A stretch of DNA of 5,928 bases from positions 1 to 5,928 of the forward strand of contig CALCME010000083.1 in NCBI GenBank assembly GCA_937965925.1, in the 5' to 3' direction. Both the position numbers and the translations under genes were made by a program. The notes below the pieces were generated by a model, which saw only the letters and a program-made list of their open reading frames with translations, ran no database searches and was not told where the DNA came from. This document shows positions 1 to 5,928 of this stretch, one piece after another (the first letter of the stretch is position 1; the number at the start of each line of letters is the position of its first letter). The DNA is from Candidatus Absconditabacterales bacterium (lineage in GTDB: Bacteria; Patescibacteriota; Gracilibacteria; Absconditabacterales; Absconditicoccaceae).

Positions 1-1
1 A

Positions 2-769
2 GGGAATAGAAGTGGACTGTTAAGAATTAATTCAATTGCAATCTCATGAGGAGAAACTTCAACGGATAACGATTTCTGACTTATTAATATTACAACTTCA
101 TCTTCGTCTTGAGGATGAGGAGGTTCAGGATGAGGATCTAATTACTGTGGAGATTGAAGACTTTCTATCTCAAGATGAGAGCAATGTGACGATGGAAATT
201 ATGTAGATTGAGACGGATGTAGCAAAAATTGTATGAACGAAACTGAAGTAGTAGTTGAAGTATGTGGTGATGGGAAAGTAAATCAAACAAATGAAAAATG
301 TGATGATTGAAATAAAGTAAGCGGAGATGGATGTAGTTCAGTTTGTACGGTTGAAGTTGTTGCACCAGTTTGTGGAAATGCATTGAAAGAAACTTGAGAG
401 GTTTGTGACGATGGTAATAAAACAAATGGTGATTGATGTAGTGCTACTTGTAAAGTTGAAATTTGTGGTAATAAGGTGAAAGATTCATGAGAACAATGTG
501 ATGATGGAAACAAAACAAGTTGAGATGGATGTAGTAGTACATGTAAAACCGAAATTGACGATAAGGTTGTTACAGAAATTAAGAAGAAGCAAGTAGTTGC
601 GAATAATAAGACTACGACGACAGTAAGTTCTCAACAAGCACTCGTTCTTCCAGATCAATTACAAAAAACTTGATTTGGGACTCATTGAGTATTTAGTGGT
701 TGAGTTTCACTTTTAAGTCTTATGGCTAGAAGAGAAGAAAGAGACTTACAAAAAAAATTGGATCAATAA
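2..769 (+). CDS. Cysteine-rich repeat surface protein with sorting signal (5' end outside window)
   Basis: The frame is open from the window edge to TAA at 767-769 (255 residues visible) only if TGA is read as glycine, 16 times. In order, the visible part holds: the end of a beta-rich domain finishing STDNDFGLI, like the close of SdrD-B/Cna-B-type domains (residues about 1-29); a Ser/Gly linker (33-46); four tandem cysteine repeats of the DUF4215/myxo_disulf_rpt type, pattern CGDG..GEQCDDGN...GDGCS..C (49-181); a Lys/Thr/Ser-rich stalk (185-212); and a C-terminal LQKTG, short hydrophobic stretch and RREER tail (220-255). This is the architecture of an exported, disulfide-stabilised, wall- or envelope-anchored protein. 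The signal peptide would lie outside the window. The role (adhesion or host contact) is inferred from architecture only. A terminator follows, so this is the last gene of its transcript. Confidence 0.88.
146..544 (+). repeat. Four tandem DUF4215-type cysteine-rich repeats
   Basis: There are four coding repeats of 27-29 residues at 146-232, 263-346, 371-451 and 464-544. Each begins with Cys-Gly, has a central CDDGN, then GDGCS and a closing Cys, giving four cysteines per unit with even spacing. Linkers are 6-10 residues between the first three units and only 4 between the third and fourth. The second repeat has EK in place of the usual GE/GEQ. The last three units share similar codons (NK-[VT]-[SN]-GDGCS), which suggests recent duplication. 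Repeats of this family are found in secreted bacterial proteins and are thought to form paired disulfides. Most of the glycines in the motif are TGA or GGA. Confidence 0.9.
659..766 (+). other. C-terminal sortase sorting signal, LQKTG variant
   Basis: The last 36 residues read LQKTG, then a short glycine-containing hydrophobic stretch ending SLLSLMA, then RREER and a charged tail. This matches the three-part cell-wall sorting signal (LPXTG, hydrophobic span, basic tail) with Gln in place of Pro. An LP also occurs five residues upstream (LPDQLQKTG). The glycine of the motif is TGA at 671-673, so standard-code gene callers would end the protein exactly at the cleavage site and miss the anchor. 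The hydrophobic span is short for a sorting signal, which lowers confidence. Confidence 0.6.
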
Positions 770-789
770 TTTGATTCTAACGTGTCTAG

Positions 790-811
790 CTTACTGAGCG
801 TAGTGAGTAAG
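790..811. other. Small inverted repeat downstream of surface gene
   Basis: CTTACT at 790-795 pairs with AGTAAG at 806-811 around GAGCGTAGTG, which contains further partial complementarity. It lies 20 bases after the stop codon and just before the main terminator. It may be a 3' UTR hairpin that stabilises the transcript end; no T tract follows it directly. Confidence 0.4.
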
Positions 812-823
812 TCGAAAATGTAA

Positions 824-870
824 AAAAAGAAAAGCTGACGGTATGTCGGCTTTTCTTTTTGTTCTTTTTT
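824..870 (+). terminator. Strong Rho-independent terminator
   Basis: The arm 824-839 (AAAAAGAAAAGCTGAC) pairs with 845-860 (GTCGGCTTTTCTTTTT). That is 16 base pairs with a single G-U, closed by a 5-base loop and followed by more T residues to about 872. The A-rich left arm and T-rich right arm make it potentially bidirectional. It ends transcription of the surface protein gene. Confidence 0.9.
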
Positions 871-939
871 TTAAAGAGAGAAAAAGTATAGTAGAAATAC
901 AATTGAAAGGAATCAATCAGTCATATTAAACATTGATTA

Positions 940-945
940 TATAAT
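940..945 (+). promoter_or_regulatory. Candidate -10 box (TATAAT)
   Basis: A perfect TATAAT lies 38 bases upstream of the membrane protein start and downstream of the previous terminator, where a promoter is expected. No good TTGACA-like -35 stands 16-18 bases upstream. Such a hexamer is easily met by chance in DNA this AT-rich. Confidence 0.35.
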
Positions 946-983
946 GTTTACTTACCTTTTGCTCTTATAGAGATTTTGAAATT

Positions 984-1397
984 ATGCGCACTCCATTATT
1001 GAAAGTACTTTTTACTGAATGTGTTCTGTGAGTACTCTTGTACTTAATGTTATTTCCTCAATGATGAGTATTGTTTGAGACAATTTGGATAGTTTTTTCA
1101 CTTGTGTTTTTGGTTTTTTTGCCGGGTAATTGGTTAACATTTTGTTTTTTTCCATATGATAGTCTTTCTCGCTTCGAAAGGTTTATCATGAGCTTTCTTT
1201 TGTCTGTCACAGCCGTGGTGTTGTTTTCGTATTACTTATACTATGCATGAATCACTCCTACTCATATGAGCATATATGTTGCTGTATTTTGTCTCTTATT
1301 TTTATCAATTTTGGTAGCATTAATTCGTTATAAGATTGTTGATGTAGATTGAATTGAAGGAAATGAGGATTTTATAGTTGAGAATGAAGAAACATAA
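984..1397 (+). CDS. Small multi-pass membrane protein, DUF1616-like
   Basis: The protein has 137 residues, with five TGA codons read as Gly. It starts at the only ATG of the frame (984); an in-frame TAA at 942-944 bounds it upstream, and only a weak AGAG-like Shine-Dalgarno is present. Hydrophobic segments at about residues 5-25, 29-48, 67-88 and 95-115 predict four membrane helices, followed by an acidic cytoplasmic-type tail (IVDVDGIEGNEDFIVENEET). The LPGNW near residue 46, followed by a short loop, LSRFERF and a serine-containing helix (SFLLSV), resembles the LPG...LER-alSfglS pattern of DUF1616 membrane proteins. That family has no firm function; some members are fused to or near glycosylation or cell-surface genes. 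No enzymatic residues are evident. It is a lone gene between two non-coding stretches. The family match is from memory of the pattern and is tentative; the reading frame is more certain. Confidence 0.7.
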
Positions 1398-1746
1398 GGA
1401 GTTCGATATGATTATTTTAAAAAATACCCTTGATAACTATAGCTAGTAGGTTTGAAATTAATATTATGACAAACGCTTTTTCTATTTAGGATTTGAATTA
1501 TACTCGTAGTTTCGTATATAATCTTACATGTTTGTAAGTAGATGGTCTTCTTTAAGTTATTAATTACGTTCTGTATTGTGTATTTACATCTATTTGTTTC
1601 TAAGTTTCTATAATTACTTGAAAAGTGCTCTACAGTAAACAAATAGAGACATGAATTATATAAGAAGATAAGAAGAATTACTAGTAAAAGATAGCTCAGT
1701 GAGTTTACATATATAGAATTACTTTACTTATTTATATTATTTTGTT
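1398..1746. other. AT-rich intergenic spacer, no convincing gene
   Basis: This 349-base stretch holds only weak signals. AAGGAG at 1396-1401, the best-spaced Shine-Dalgarno of the window, stands 6 bases before an ATG (1408) that opens a 12-codon frame ending TAG at 1444-1446. In another + frame, 1443-1541 and 1542-1613 both read as hydrophobic segments separated by a single TAG; this could be a decayed membrane gene or just a T-rich strand. On the minus strand a frame is stop-free from 1723 down to TAA at 1414-1412, about 103 codons. It has almost no glycine and no TGA, unlike every real gene here, so I judge it non-coding. No clear terminator, tRNA or tandem repeat is visible. Confidence 0.5.
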
Positions 1747-2682
1747 ATGAAAAAATTACTTTCGTTTGTTATAGCAACATTAGCACTGTCTGTATGATCA
1801 GTTTTTGCATTAAGCTCAATAGCTTCCAAAGAAGCGATATATTGAGATCTATTTCTAGAACAGGATAATCTTGCTTATACTCCCCCAACACGATTTCAAC
1901 CGTATTCTTTAGACACTGCTCCTGATTATGCAGAGTTTTGGATACATGAAGTTCTTCCGTATGAACAAGATAGATTTGAAGATATGTATCTCGTGTTACC
2001 ACAATTGTGATTAATCACTCCTGTTGTTCCAATTCCTGAATGATCTTCGGATTTTAATAATATGATTAGTGGACAGGAAATTTGAATCAACAAATATCTA
2101 AAATGATGAATTATTGAGTATGTTACTTCTGTTCAACCTTGATATCGAGGAAAACGTGTCGATTTTTGACATAGTAATTTTTTCAAAAGTGATGATGGGA
2201 GATATAAAAATATCTTTGCAAGCTTGATGGCTCTTGATGCAGGTGATGAGGCTTGGTATTTTGTAAAAAACAGTTCTGGGCAATATGATCTGCGTAAATA
2301 TCAAATTACTGCTTCATATAATACTGTTCCAACTAACGTTACTCCACTTAAGTGGGATTGAGATGGTGCTGATGCATTGATCTTTTGATGTACACATGGT
2401 TTAGATTGAAGATGGATGATAGAAGCAACGTATATGTGAGAACCTATGGGGAAACCAGTTCCATATGTTGATCCTTATGCAGACTTAAACTGAGATCGAA
2501 GACGAAAAGTTGACGATGCAGTAAGAAAAATAAATCGACTGCGTCCAAATCTTAAATCATATACAATTGTACAACTTATTAAAGTTATCGATCATATTAG
2601 AGATACTAAGACAATTTCTGGTGCTGAAGAACTTCTCTTGAATTATATAGAAGATAGTCTCGTTTTGATCTATCCAGCATAG
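1747..2682 (+). CDS. Secreted sortase-like transpeptidase 1
   Basis: The protein has 311 residues with 14 TGA codons as Gly. An N-terminal signal peptide (KK, hydrophobic core, SVFA at 18-21) also fixes the ATG at 1747, since no Shine-Dalgarno is seen. The sortase pattern follows: MYLVLPQLGLITPVVPIP, then KYLKGGIIEY and QPGY just before FGHSN with catalytic His142, then LIFGC with nucleophile Cys215 and GRW with Arg222. His-Cys spacing (73) and Cys-Arg spacing (7) fit a sortase with a slightly short final turn. The usual TLxTC is here LIFGC, with Gly (TGA) before the Cys. Residues 235-311 form an extra, probably helical C-terminal extension also found in the next gene. Sortases cleave LPXTG-like signals and transfer the protein to an amine acceptor outside the membrane; the surface protein upstream is a likely substrate. 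Five CGA codons (residues 49, 134, 251, 253, 264) may encode Trp. The sortase class is unclear. Confidence 0.85.
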
Positions 2683-2762
2683 TCATTACTAGATATACAT
2701 ATCGTATGGTTGTTCCATTTCCTTATCAATTTAGTCTATTTATTCTTTGAATTTCTTGTTTC

Positions 2763-3674
2763 ATGAGAAACCTAATATATCTAACGATTTCAATACTTGT
2801 TTCTGGTTCGTTGTTTTGAAATGTTTTTGCTCTTACACCAAAAGAGGAAAAATGAGTAATTACCATTGAATCTCCAGCTCTCTCATATACTTCACCAGAA
2901 CGATTTACTCCATTTCCTTTGGAAGAAGCACCTGAAGATGTAGAGTATTGGACTTCTATTATTCCTTACACTGAAGATAGAAATGAAGACATGTATGTCG
3001 TTCTTCCTACGCTTTGACTTATTACTCCAGTAGTATTTGTGCCAGAGTGAAGTCAAGACAATAAAGATATGACATCTTGAAAAGAGATTGATATTAATAA
3101 ATATCTTGTAGAATGAGTGATGCACTATGCAAGTAGTGGTATGCCATGAGATATTTGAAATCCTGTGATTTTCTGACATAGTAACTATTTTGCTGATAAA
3201 CCAGGTAAATATAAATCAATATTCGCTGACATTATGGCTATGGATGTTGGTCCTACAGATGAAATGTGGGTGTTCGCGAAGAATGACAGTGGAGAATATG
3301 ATCTGAAAAAATTCACTATCTCTGAATCATATGAGACTCATCCAACTGATGTAGAAATCTTAAGACCAAAGTGAGGTAAAGAGCTAACTGTCTTTTGATG
3401 TACGAATTGATTGAAATGAAGATGGATTCTTAGAGGGAGAGAGATAGAATCGAATGAAATTCTTGTTCCTTATCTTATGAAATATGATATGCATGACATC
3501 ACTGCTTCACTAAAAGGTAAACCTGATGCTAGAAAGAAGAAAATAGTGGTAGAATGAGTAAAAGCTATCGAGAATATTAGAAAGACTATTCCAAAAGAAT
3601 GATTGTGATATGAAGGAAAACTTAAGAAATATGTCTTAAATTATATAGAGAGAGAGCTTGTGAAAATATACTAA
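2763..3674 (+). CDS. Secreted sortase-like transpeptidase 2, paralogue of the upstream gene
   Basis: The protein has 303 residues with 16 TGA codons as Gly. It lies 80 bases after sortase 1 with no terminator seen between them, so the two are probably co-transcribed and arose by duplication. I chose ATG 2763 because it gives a clean signal peptide (MRNLIYLTISILVSG... then FGNVFA). An in-frame ATG at 2706 would add 19 residues and is possible; neither start has a Shine-Dalgarno. The same sortase layout is seen: DMYVVLPTLGLITPVVFVP, INKYLVEGVMHYA, MPGD then FGHSN with His139, VFGC with Cys213, GRW with Arg220. The spacings (74 and 7) match those of its neighbour. The C-terminal extension, ending VLNYIERELVKIY, parallels LNYIEDSLVLIY of sortase 1. 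The only CGA codon (residue 47) aligns with CGA49 of sortase 1, whereas every arginine, including catalytic Arg220, is AGA. It may differ from sortase 1 in substrate or acceptor specificity. Confidence 0.85.
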
Positions 3675-3707
3675 TCATTGGATATTAGTATCTGATTCTA
3701 TACACTG

Positions 3708-3735
3708 AAGGGGTCTCAATTGAGATTCCTTTTTT
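3708..3735 (+). terminator. Rho-independent terminator after sortase pair
   Basis: AAGGGGTCTC (3708-3717) pairs with GAGATTCCTT (3722-3731), 10 base pairs including two G-U, around a 4-base loop. T residues continue to 3735. It stands 33 bases after the stop of sortase 2 and separates that unit from the tRNA gene. Confidence 0.85.
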
Positions 3736-3779
3736 GTTGAATGTATCTTGGTTGCTTGTTGATATGTTAATATATTAAT

Positions 3780-3851
3780 GTTCCCATCGTTTAATGGATA
3801 AGACACAGTCCTGCGAAGACTGGAATGCAGGTTCGATTCCTGCTGGGGACA
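3780..3851 (+). tRNA. trnR: tRNA-Arg, anticodon GCG
   Basis: A complete 72-base cloverleaf is present. The acceptor stem pairs GTTCCCA (3780-3786) with TGGGGAC (3844-3850), with one T-G pair. The D stem is GTTT/AGAC with GG in the loop. The anticodon stem CAGTC/GACTG holds the loop CTGCGAA, and the T stem GCAGG/CCTGC holds the loop TTCGATT. The discriminator is A and CCA is not encoded. GCG reads arginine CGC and CGT. The D-loop A after GG and the C at anticodon position 35 fit arginine identity rules known from E. coli. Most bacteria instead use ACG with inosine, which also reads CGA; a G at position 34 cannot, which fits CGA having another meaning here. Confidence 0.95.
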
Positions 3852-3885
3852 AGATATGATACTTACATTTATTTGATAGAGTAAT

Positions 3886-3925
3886 AATCTACTTTACTAC
3901 AATCTGCTGTGATGGTAGATTTTTT
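3886..3925 (+). terminator. Probable terminator of the tRNA transcript
   Basis: AATCTAC (3886-3892) pairs with GTAGATT (3915-3921), and a six-T run at 3920-3925 follows. The 22-base interior can add a small ACA/TGT top helix. It lies 34 bases past the tRNA, where a terminator is expected. The stem is AT-rich and the loop is large, so it is weaker than the other two. Confidence 0.55.
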
Positions 3926-3968
3926 GTTATATAGGGAATTCTAAACCAATTCACTATAGATGTACACA

Positions 3969-3997
3969 TACTCGAATTATTACGTGAGCTTTGAGTA
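3969..3997. other. Hairpin in peptidase leader
   Basis: TACTCGAA (3969-3976) pairs with TTTGAGTA (3990-3997), 8 base pairs with one G-U and a 13-base loop. It sits 66 bases before the peptidase start, with no T tract. It may be an operator or a chance structure. Confidence 0.25.
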
Positions 3998-4044
3998 CAA
4001 AATAAAGTAACTTTCACTATATATGTTAGGAATCAATAATACTT

Positions 4045-4049
4045 AGGAG
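4045..4049 (+). promoter_or_regulatory. Shine-Dalgarno-like AGGAG, unusually distant
   Basis: AGGAG is the only Shine-Dalgarno-like motif near the peptidase start, but it ends 14 bases before ATG 4064, longer than the usual 5-10. The frame has a TAA at 4037-4039 and no earlier start codon, so the ATG at 4064 is kept; the next in-frame ATG is 4079. Confidence 0.3.
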
Positions 4050-4063
4050 TATTTAAATTTTAC

Positions 4064-5928
4064 ATGCCATATCAAAACATGCAATTACTCACTCCAGAAC
4101 AAGAACATATTATTACACTCCTGGGGCAACAAGATATCGATCTTAAGACACTCTATAGTAAAGAAAGTCTCAAAGACGCTCTAGCTGTGTTGAACTATCT
4201 CCTAGAAGAAGAGAAAAAAGAGTTCGCTGATCTTTGTTCTCGTAAAGATGACACCCTTTCGTTTGGTGATATATACTCGTGGTCTGTATTAGATTTGTAT
4301 TTTTGACTTCTTCAGCATAGGATGTGAGTGATTTCTGACGAACTGATCAGGACTATTATTACGACATTTCAACCAGTATATGTTGCCTTTTCCAATGAGG
4401 TCATGTACTCAAAGAGATACTACGAAATTATGAAGTATCTTTTGTGAACTGAATGAGTTGAGAATGAACCTCGTCGTATTCTTGAAAAATCGATACAAAA
4501 CTACGAAATACGTGGTATACATCTGGATGATAAAAAGCAAAATGAGCTAAAAGATATTAATTCAAAGTTAGCGCAACTCAGTCAAAAATTCTCAATGAAC
4601 GTGATTGACGACAAGAAATGATATGAACTCCGAATAGCAAACGAAAAACTCATTCATGATATGCCATCTGACGACAAAAAACGTGCTGAACAACTAGCGA
4701 AAAAAGCAGAAAAAAGCTGATATCTTTTTGACGCATCGTACGGTGCATATGCATCGGTGATGAAGTATTGTTCAGATAAGGCACTAAGGAAAAAAATGTA
4801 TACAGACTTTAATGCATTTGCGAGTGAATGAGAACATGATAATAGACCATTGATATTAGAAATTTTGTCATTAAGAGAAAAGAAAGCACAGCTGATTGGT
4901 CATAAGACCTATGCCCAGTACAGTTTAGAAAGAAAAATGGCTTCTTCGCCTGAAGAGGTGATATCACGTGTAACTGAACTCCAACGTCAGTGAACGAAGA
5001 AAGCACTAGAAGAAATAGACGAGATGAAAGAGTATTTTTGACTAGATGAGTTTGATGTGGAAGATATGTGATACTATTCTAGGCTGTATAAACAGAAGAA
5101 TTTTTCATTTGATGAGAATGAATGGAAACAGTACTTTGAACTAGAACAAACACTACAAGGAATGTTTGACTGTGCTGAGAAATTATATGGTATTACGTTT
5201 GAAGAGTGTCTTGACAGTCCCTATGCATATACTGATGATATTCGTGTCTTTGAAGTAAGTAAAGGATGAGTCATAATTTCACTGTTTGTGTGTGATCTGT
5301 TTTATAGAGAAGAGAAATCAGCTGGGGCTTGGGCGAATGTGCTTCGTTCTAGATTTTCATGATCATCGCATCTGCCTGTCGTGATAAATGTATCAAACAT
5401 ACAAAAAAGTGTCTCCTGACCAACATTGCTTACTGAAGTAAGCGTTCATACGATGTTTCATGAGTTCTGACATGCTTTGCATGAGGTGTTATCAAGGAGT
5501 TCTTATTCTGAATTGACGTGATTTGGGATAGAATGGGATATGGTAGAGTTGCCATCTCAGCTTATGGAAAACCGATCGACAGAAAAAGAAGCGTTGAGTA
5601 TCTACGCTAAGCATCATGAAACATGAGAGTTTCTGACAGAGGAGTTAATTGAAAAAATGAAAGCAAAACAAAGATTTGGAAAAGGGTATTTCTTATCGAG
5701 ACAGTGAGAAATAGGACTTCTTGATATGATGTTACATACACAGAAACCACCAGCTACTCACGATGAATTAGACAACCGTATTCATGCATTCAGTTCAACG
5801 ATTTGACTTTTCCCAAGAGAAAAAACATATAAGATGCATACAACATTCTCACATGTTTTTGCTGGAGGATATGCAGCAGGGTATTATAGTTATTTACGAG
5901 CTGAGATATTAGAAGCTCAAGTATTAGA
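4064..5928 (+). CDS. M3-family zinc oligopeptidase (3' end outside window)
   Basis: 621 codons are visible with 18 TGA read as Gly; perhaps 50-60 residues are missing by comparison with family length. This is a cytoplasmic metallopeptidase of the thimet oligopeptidase/oligopeptidase A/Dcp group, which trims short peptides. The first half is helical and charged, as in the family. AGAWA precedes LPVVINVSNI, then the zinc site FHEFGHALH has His466, Glu467 and His470, its Gly coming from TGA at 5468-5470. The third ligand Glu495 stands 29 residues after His466 in WDMVELPSQLMEN, as in thimet oligopeptidase. Near the end, HVFAGGYAAGYYSYL matches the substrate-binding Gly/Tyr loop. The Trp that follows MEN and the Trp that follows YSYL in this family are both CGA here (residues 504 and 612). 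A third CGA (190) is uninformative. About ten arginines use CGT, the rest AGA/AGG. Closest subfamily not assigned. Confidence 0.95.
5573..5575 (+). other. CGA codon at conserved Trp of M3 peptidase (residue 504)
   Basis: The codon follows VELPSQLMEN, 9 residues after zinc ligand Glu495. E. coli OpdA/Dcp-type enzymes have MENW here. It is read as evidence that CGA encodes Trp. Confidence 0.75.
5897..5899 (+). other. CGA codon at conserved Trp of M3 peptidase (residue 612)
   Basis: The codon sits between YYSYL and AEILEA. The family has YLW[AS]E[VI] here in both bacterial and mammalian members. It is an independent second case of CGA at a tryptophan position. Confidence 0.75.

Noticed and set aside
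165..513. Two minus-strand frames opposite the cysteine repeats
   Set aside because: They are shadows of the + strand repeat gene; the Cys/Asp/Gly repeat pattern on the + strand is unambiguous.
146..544. CRISPR-like or DNA-level tandem array
   Set aside because: The periodicity comes from coding repeats with variable linkers and diverged codons; there are no identical direct repeats with unique spacers.
1412..1723. Minus-strand frame of about 103 codons without stops
   Set aside because: It has essentially no glycine and no TGA codon, no ATG start and no ribosome site, and its composition is that of plain AT-rich DNA, unlike all the real genes here. Left as intergenic.
1704..1738. Promoter for the sortases (TTTACA and TATATT)
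   Set aside because: The two elements are about 23 bases apart, too far for a standard promoter, and such hexamers are common in this AT-rich spacer.
1769..3179. Minus-strand frames opposite the two sortases
   Set aside because: They are antisense to well-supported sortase genes and show no domain pattern of their own.
4064..4306. An 80-residue protein ending at the TGA 4304-4306
   Set aside because: This is only the standard-code truncation of the M3 peptidase; the frame continues through TGA=Gly into the HEFGH zinc site.

Overview
The window is low-GC DNA from a bacterium that reads TGA as glycine. Read with the standard code it breaks into scraps. With TGA=Gly it resolves into five long, mostly recognisable coding regions, all on the + strand, carrying about 69 in-frame TGA codons. 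The clearest proof is the zinc site of an M3 peptidase, where TGA supplies the glycine of HEFGH. TGA=Gly is known from Absconditabacteria (SR1) and Gracilibacteria (BD1-5). CGA also appears to be reassigned: two of the three CGA codons in the peptidase fall on near-invariant tryptophans (MEN-W after the zinc site, and YSYL-W-AE near the C-terminus), not on arginines. From memory this matches the Absconditabacterales code (NCBI table 37: UGA=Gly, CGA/CGG=Trp). The only tRNA here is tRNA-Arg with anticodon GCG, which should read CGC and CGT but not CGA and so fits. The best placement is Absconditabacterales, Patescibacteria/CPR.

Layout. 2-769: 3' part of a surface protein with an SdrD-B-like domain end, a Gly/Ser linker, four cysteine-rich DUF4215-type repeats, a basic/threonine stalk and a C-terminal LQKTG sorting signal; a strong terminator follows at 824-870. 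984-1397: small four-helix membrane protein resembling DUF1616. 1398-1746: AT-rich spacer without a convincing gene. 1747-2682 and 2763-3674: two tandem, related, secreted sortase-like transpeptidases, closed by a terminator at 3708-3735. 3780-3851: tRNA-Arg(GCG), with a probable terminator at 3886-3925. 4064 to the window end: M3-family zinc oligopeptidase, cut by the window edge.

How the genes may work together. The surface protein ends in what looks like a sortase recognition signal, and two sortases are encoded about 1 kb downstream, so this is plausibly a cell-surface display locus of an episymbiotic or predatory CPR cell. Both sortases have an unusual FGC active-site motif and a conserved helical C-terminal extension. 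The tRNA and the cytoplasmic peptidase look like unrelated housekeeping neighbours.
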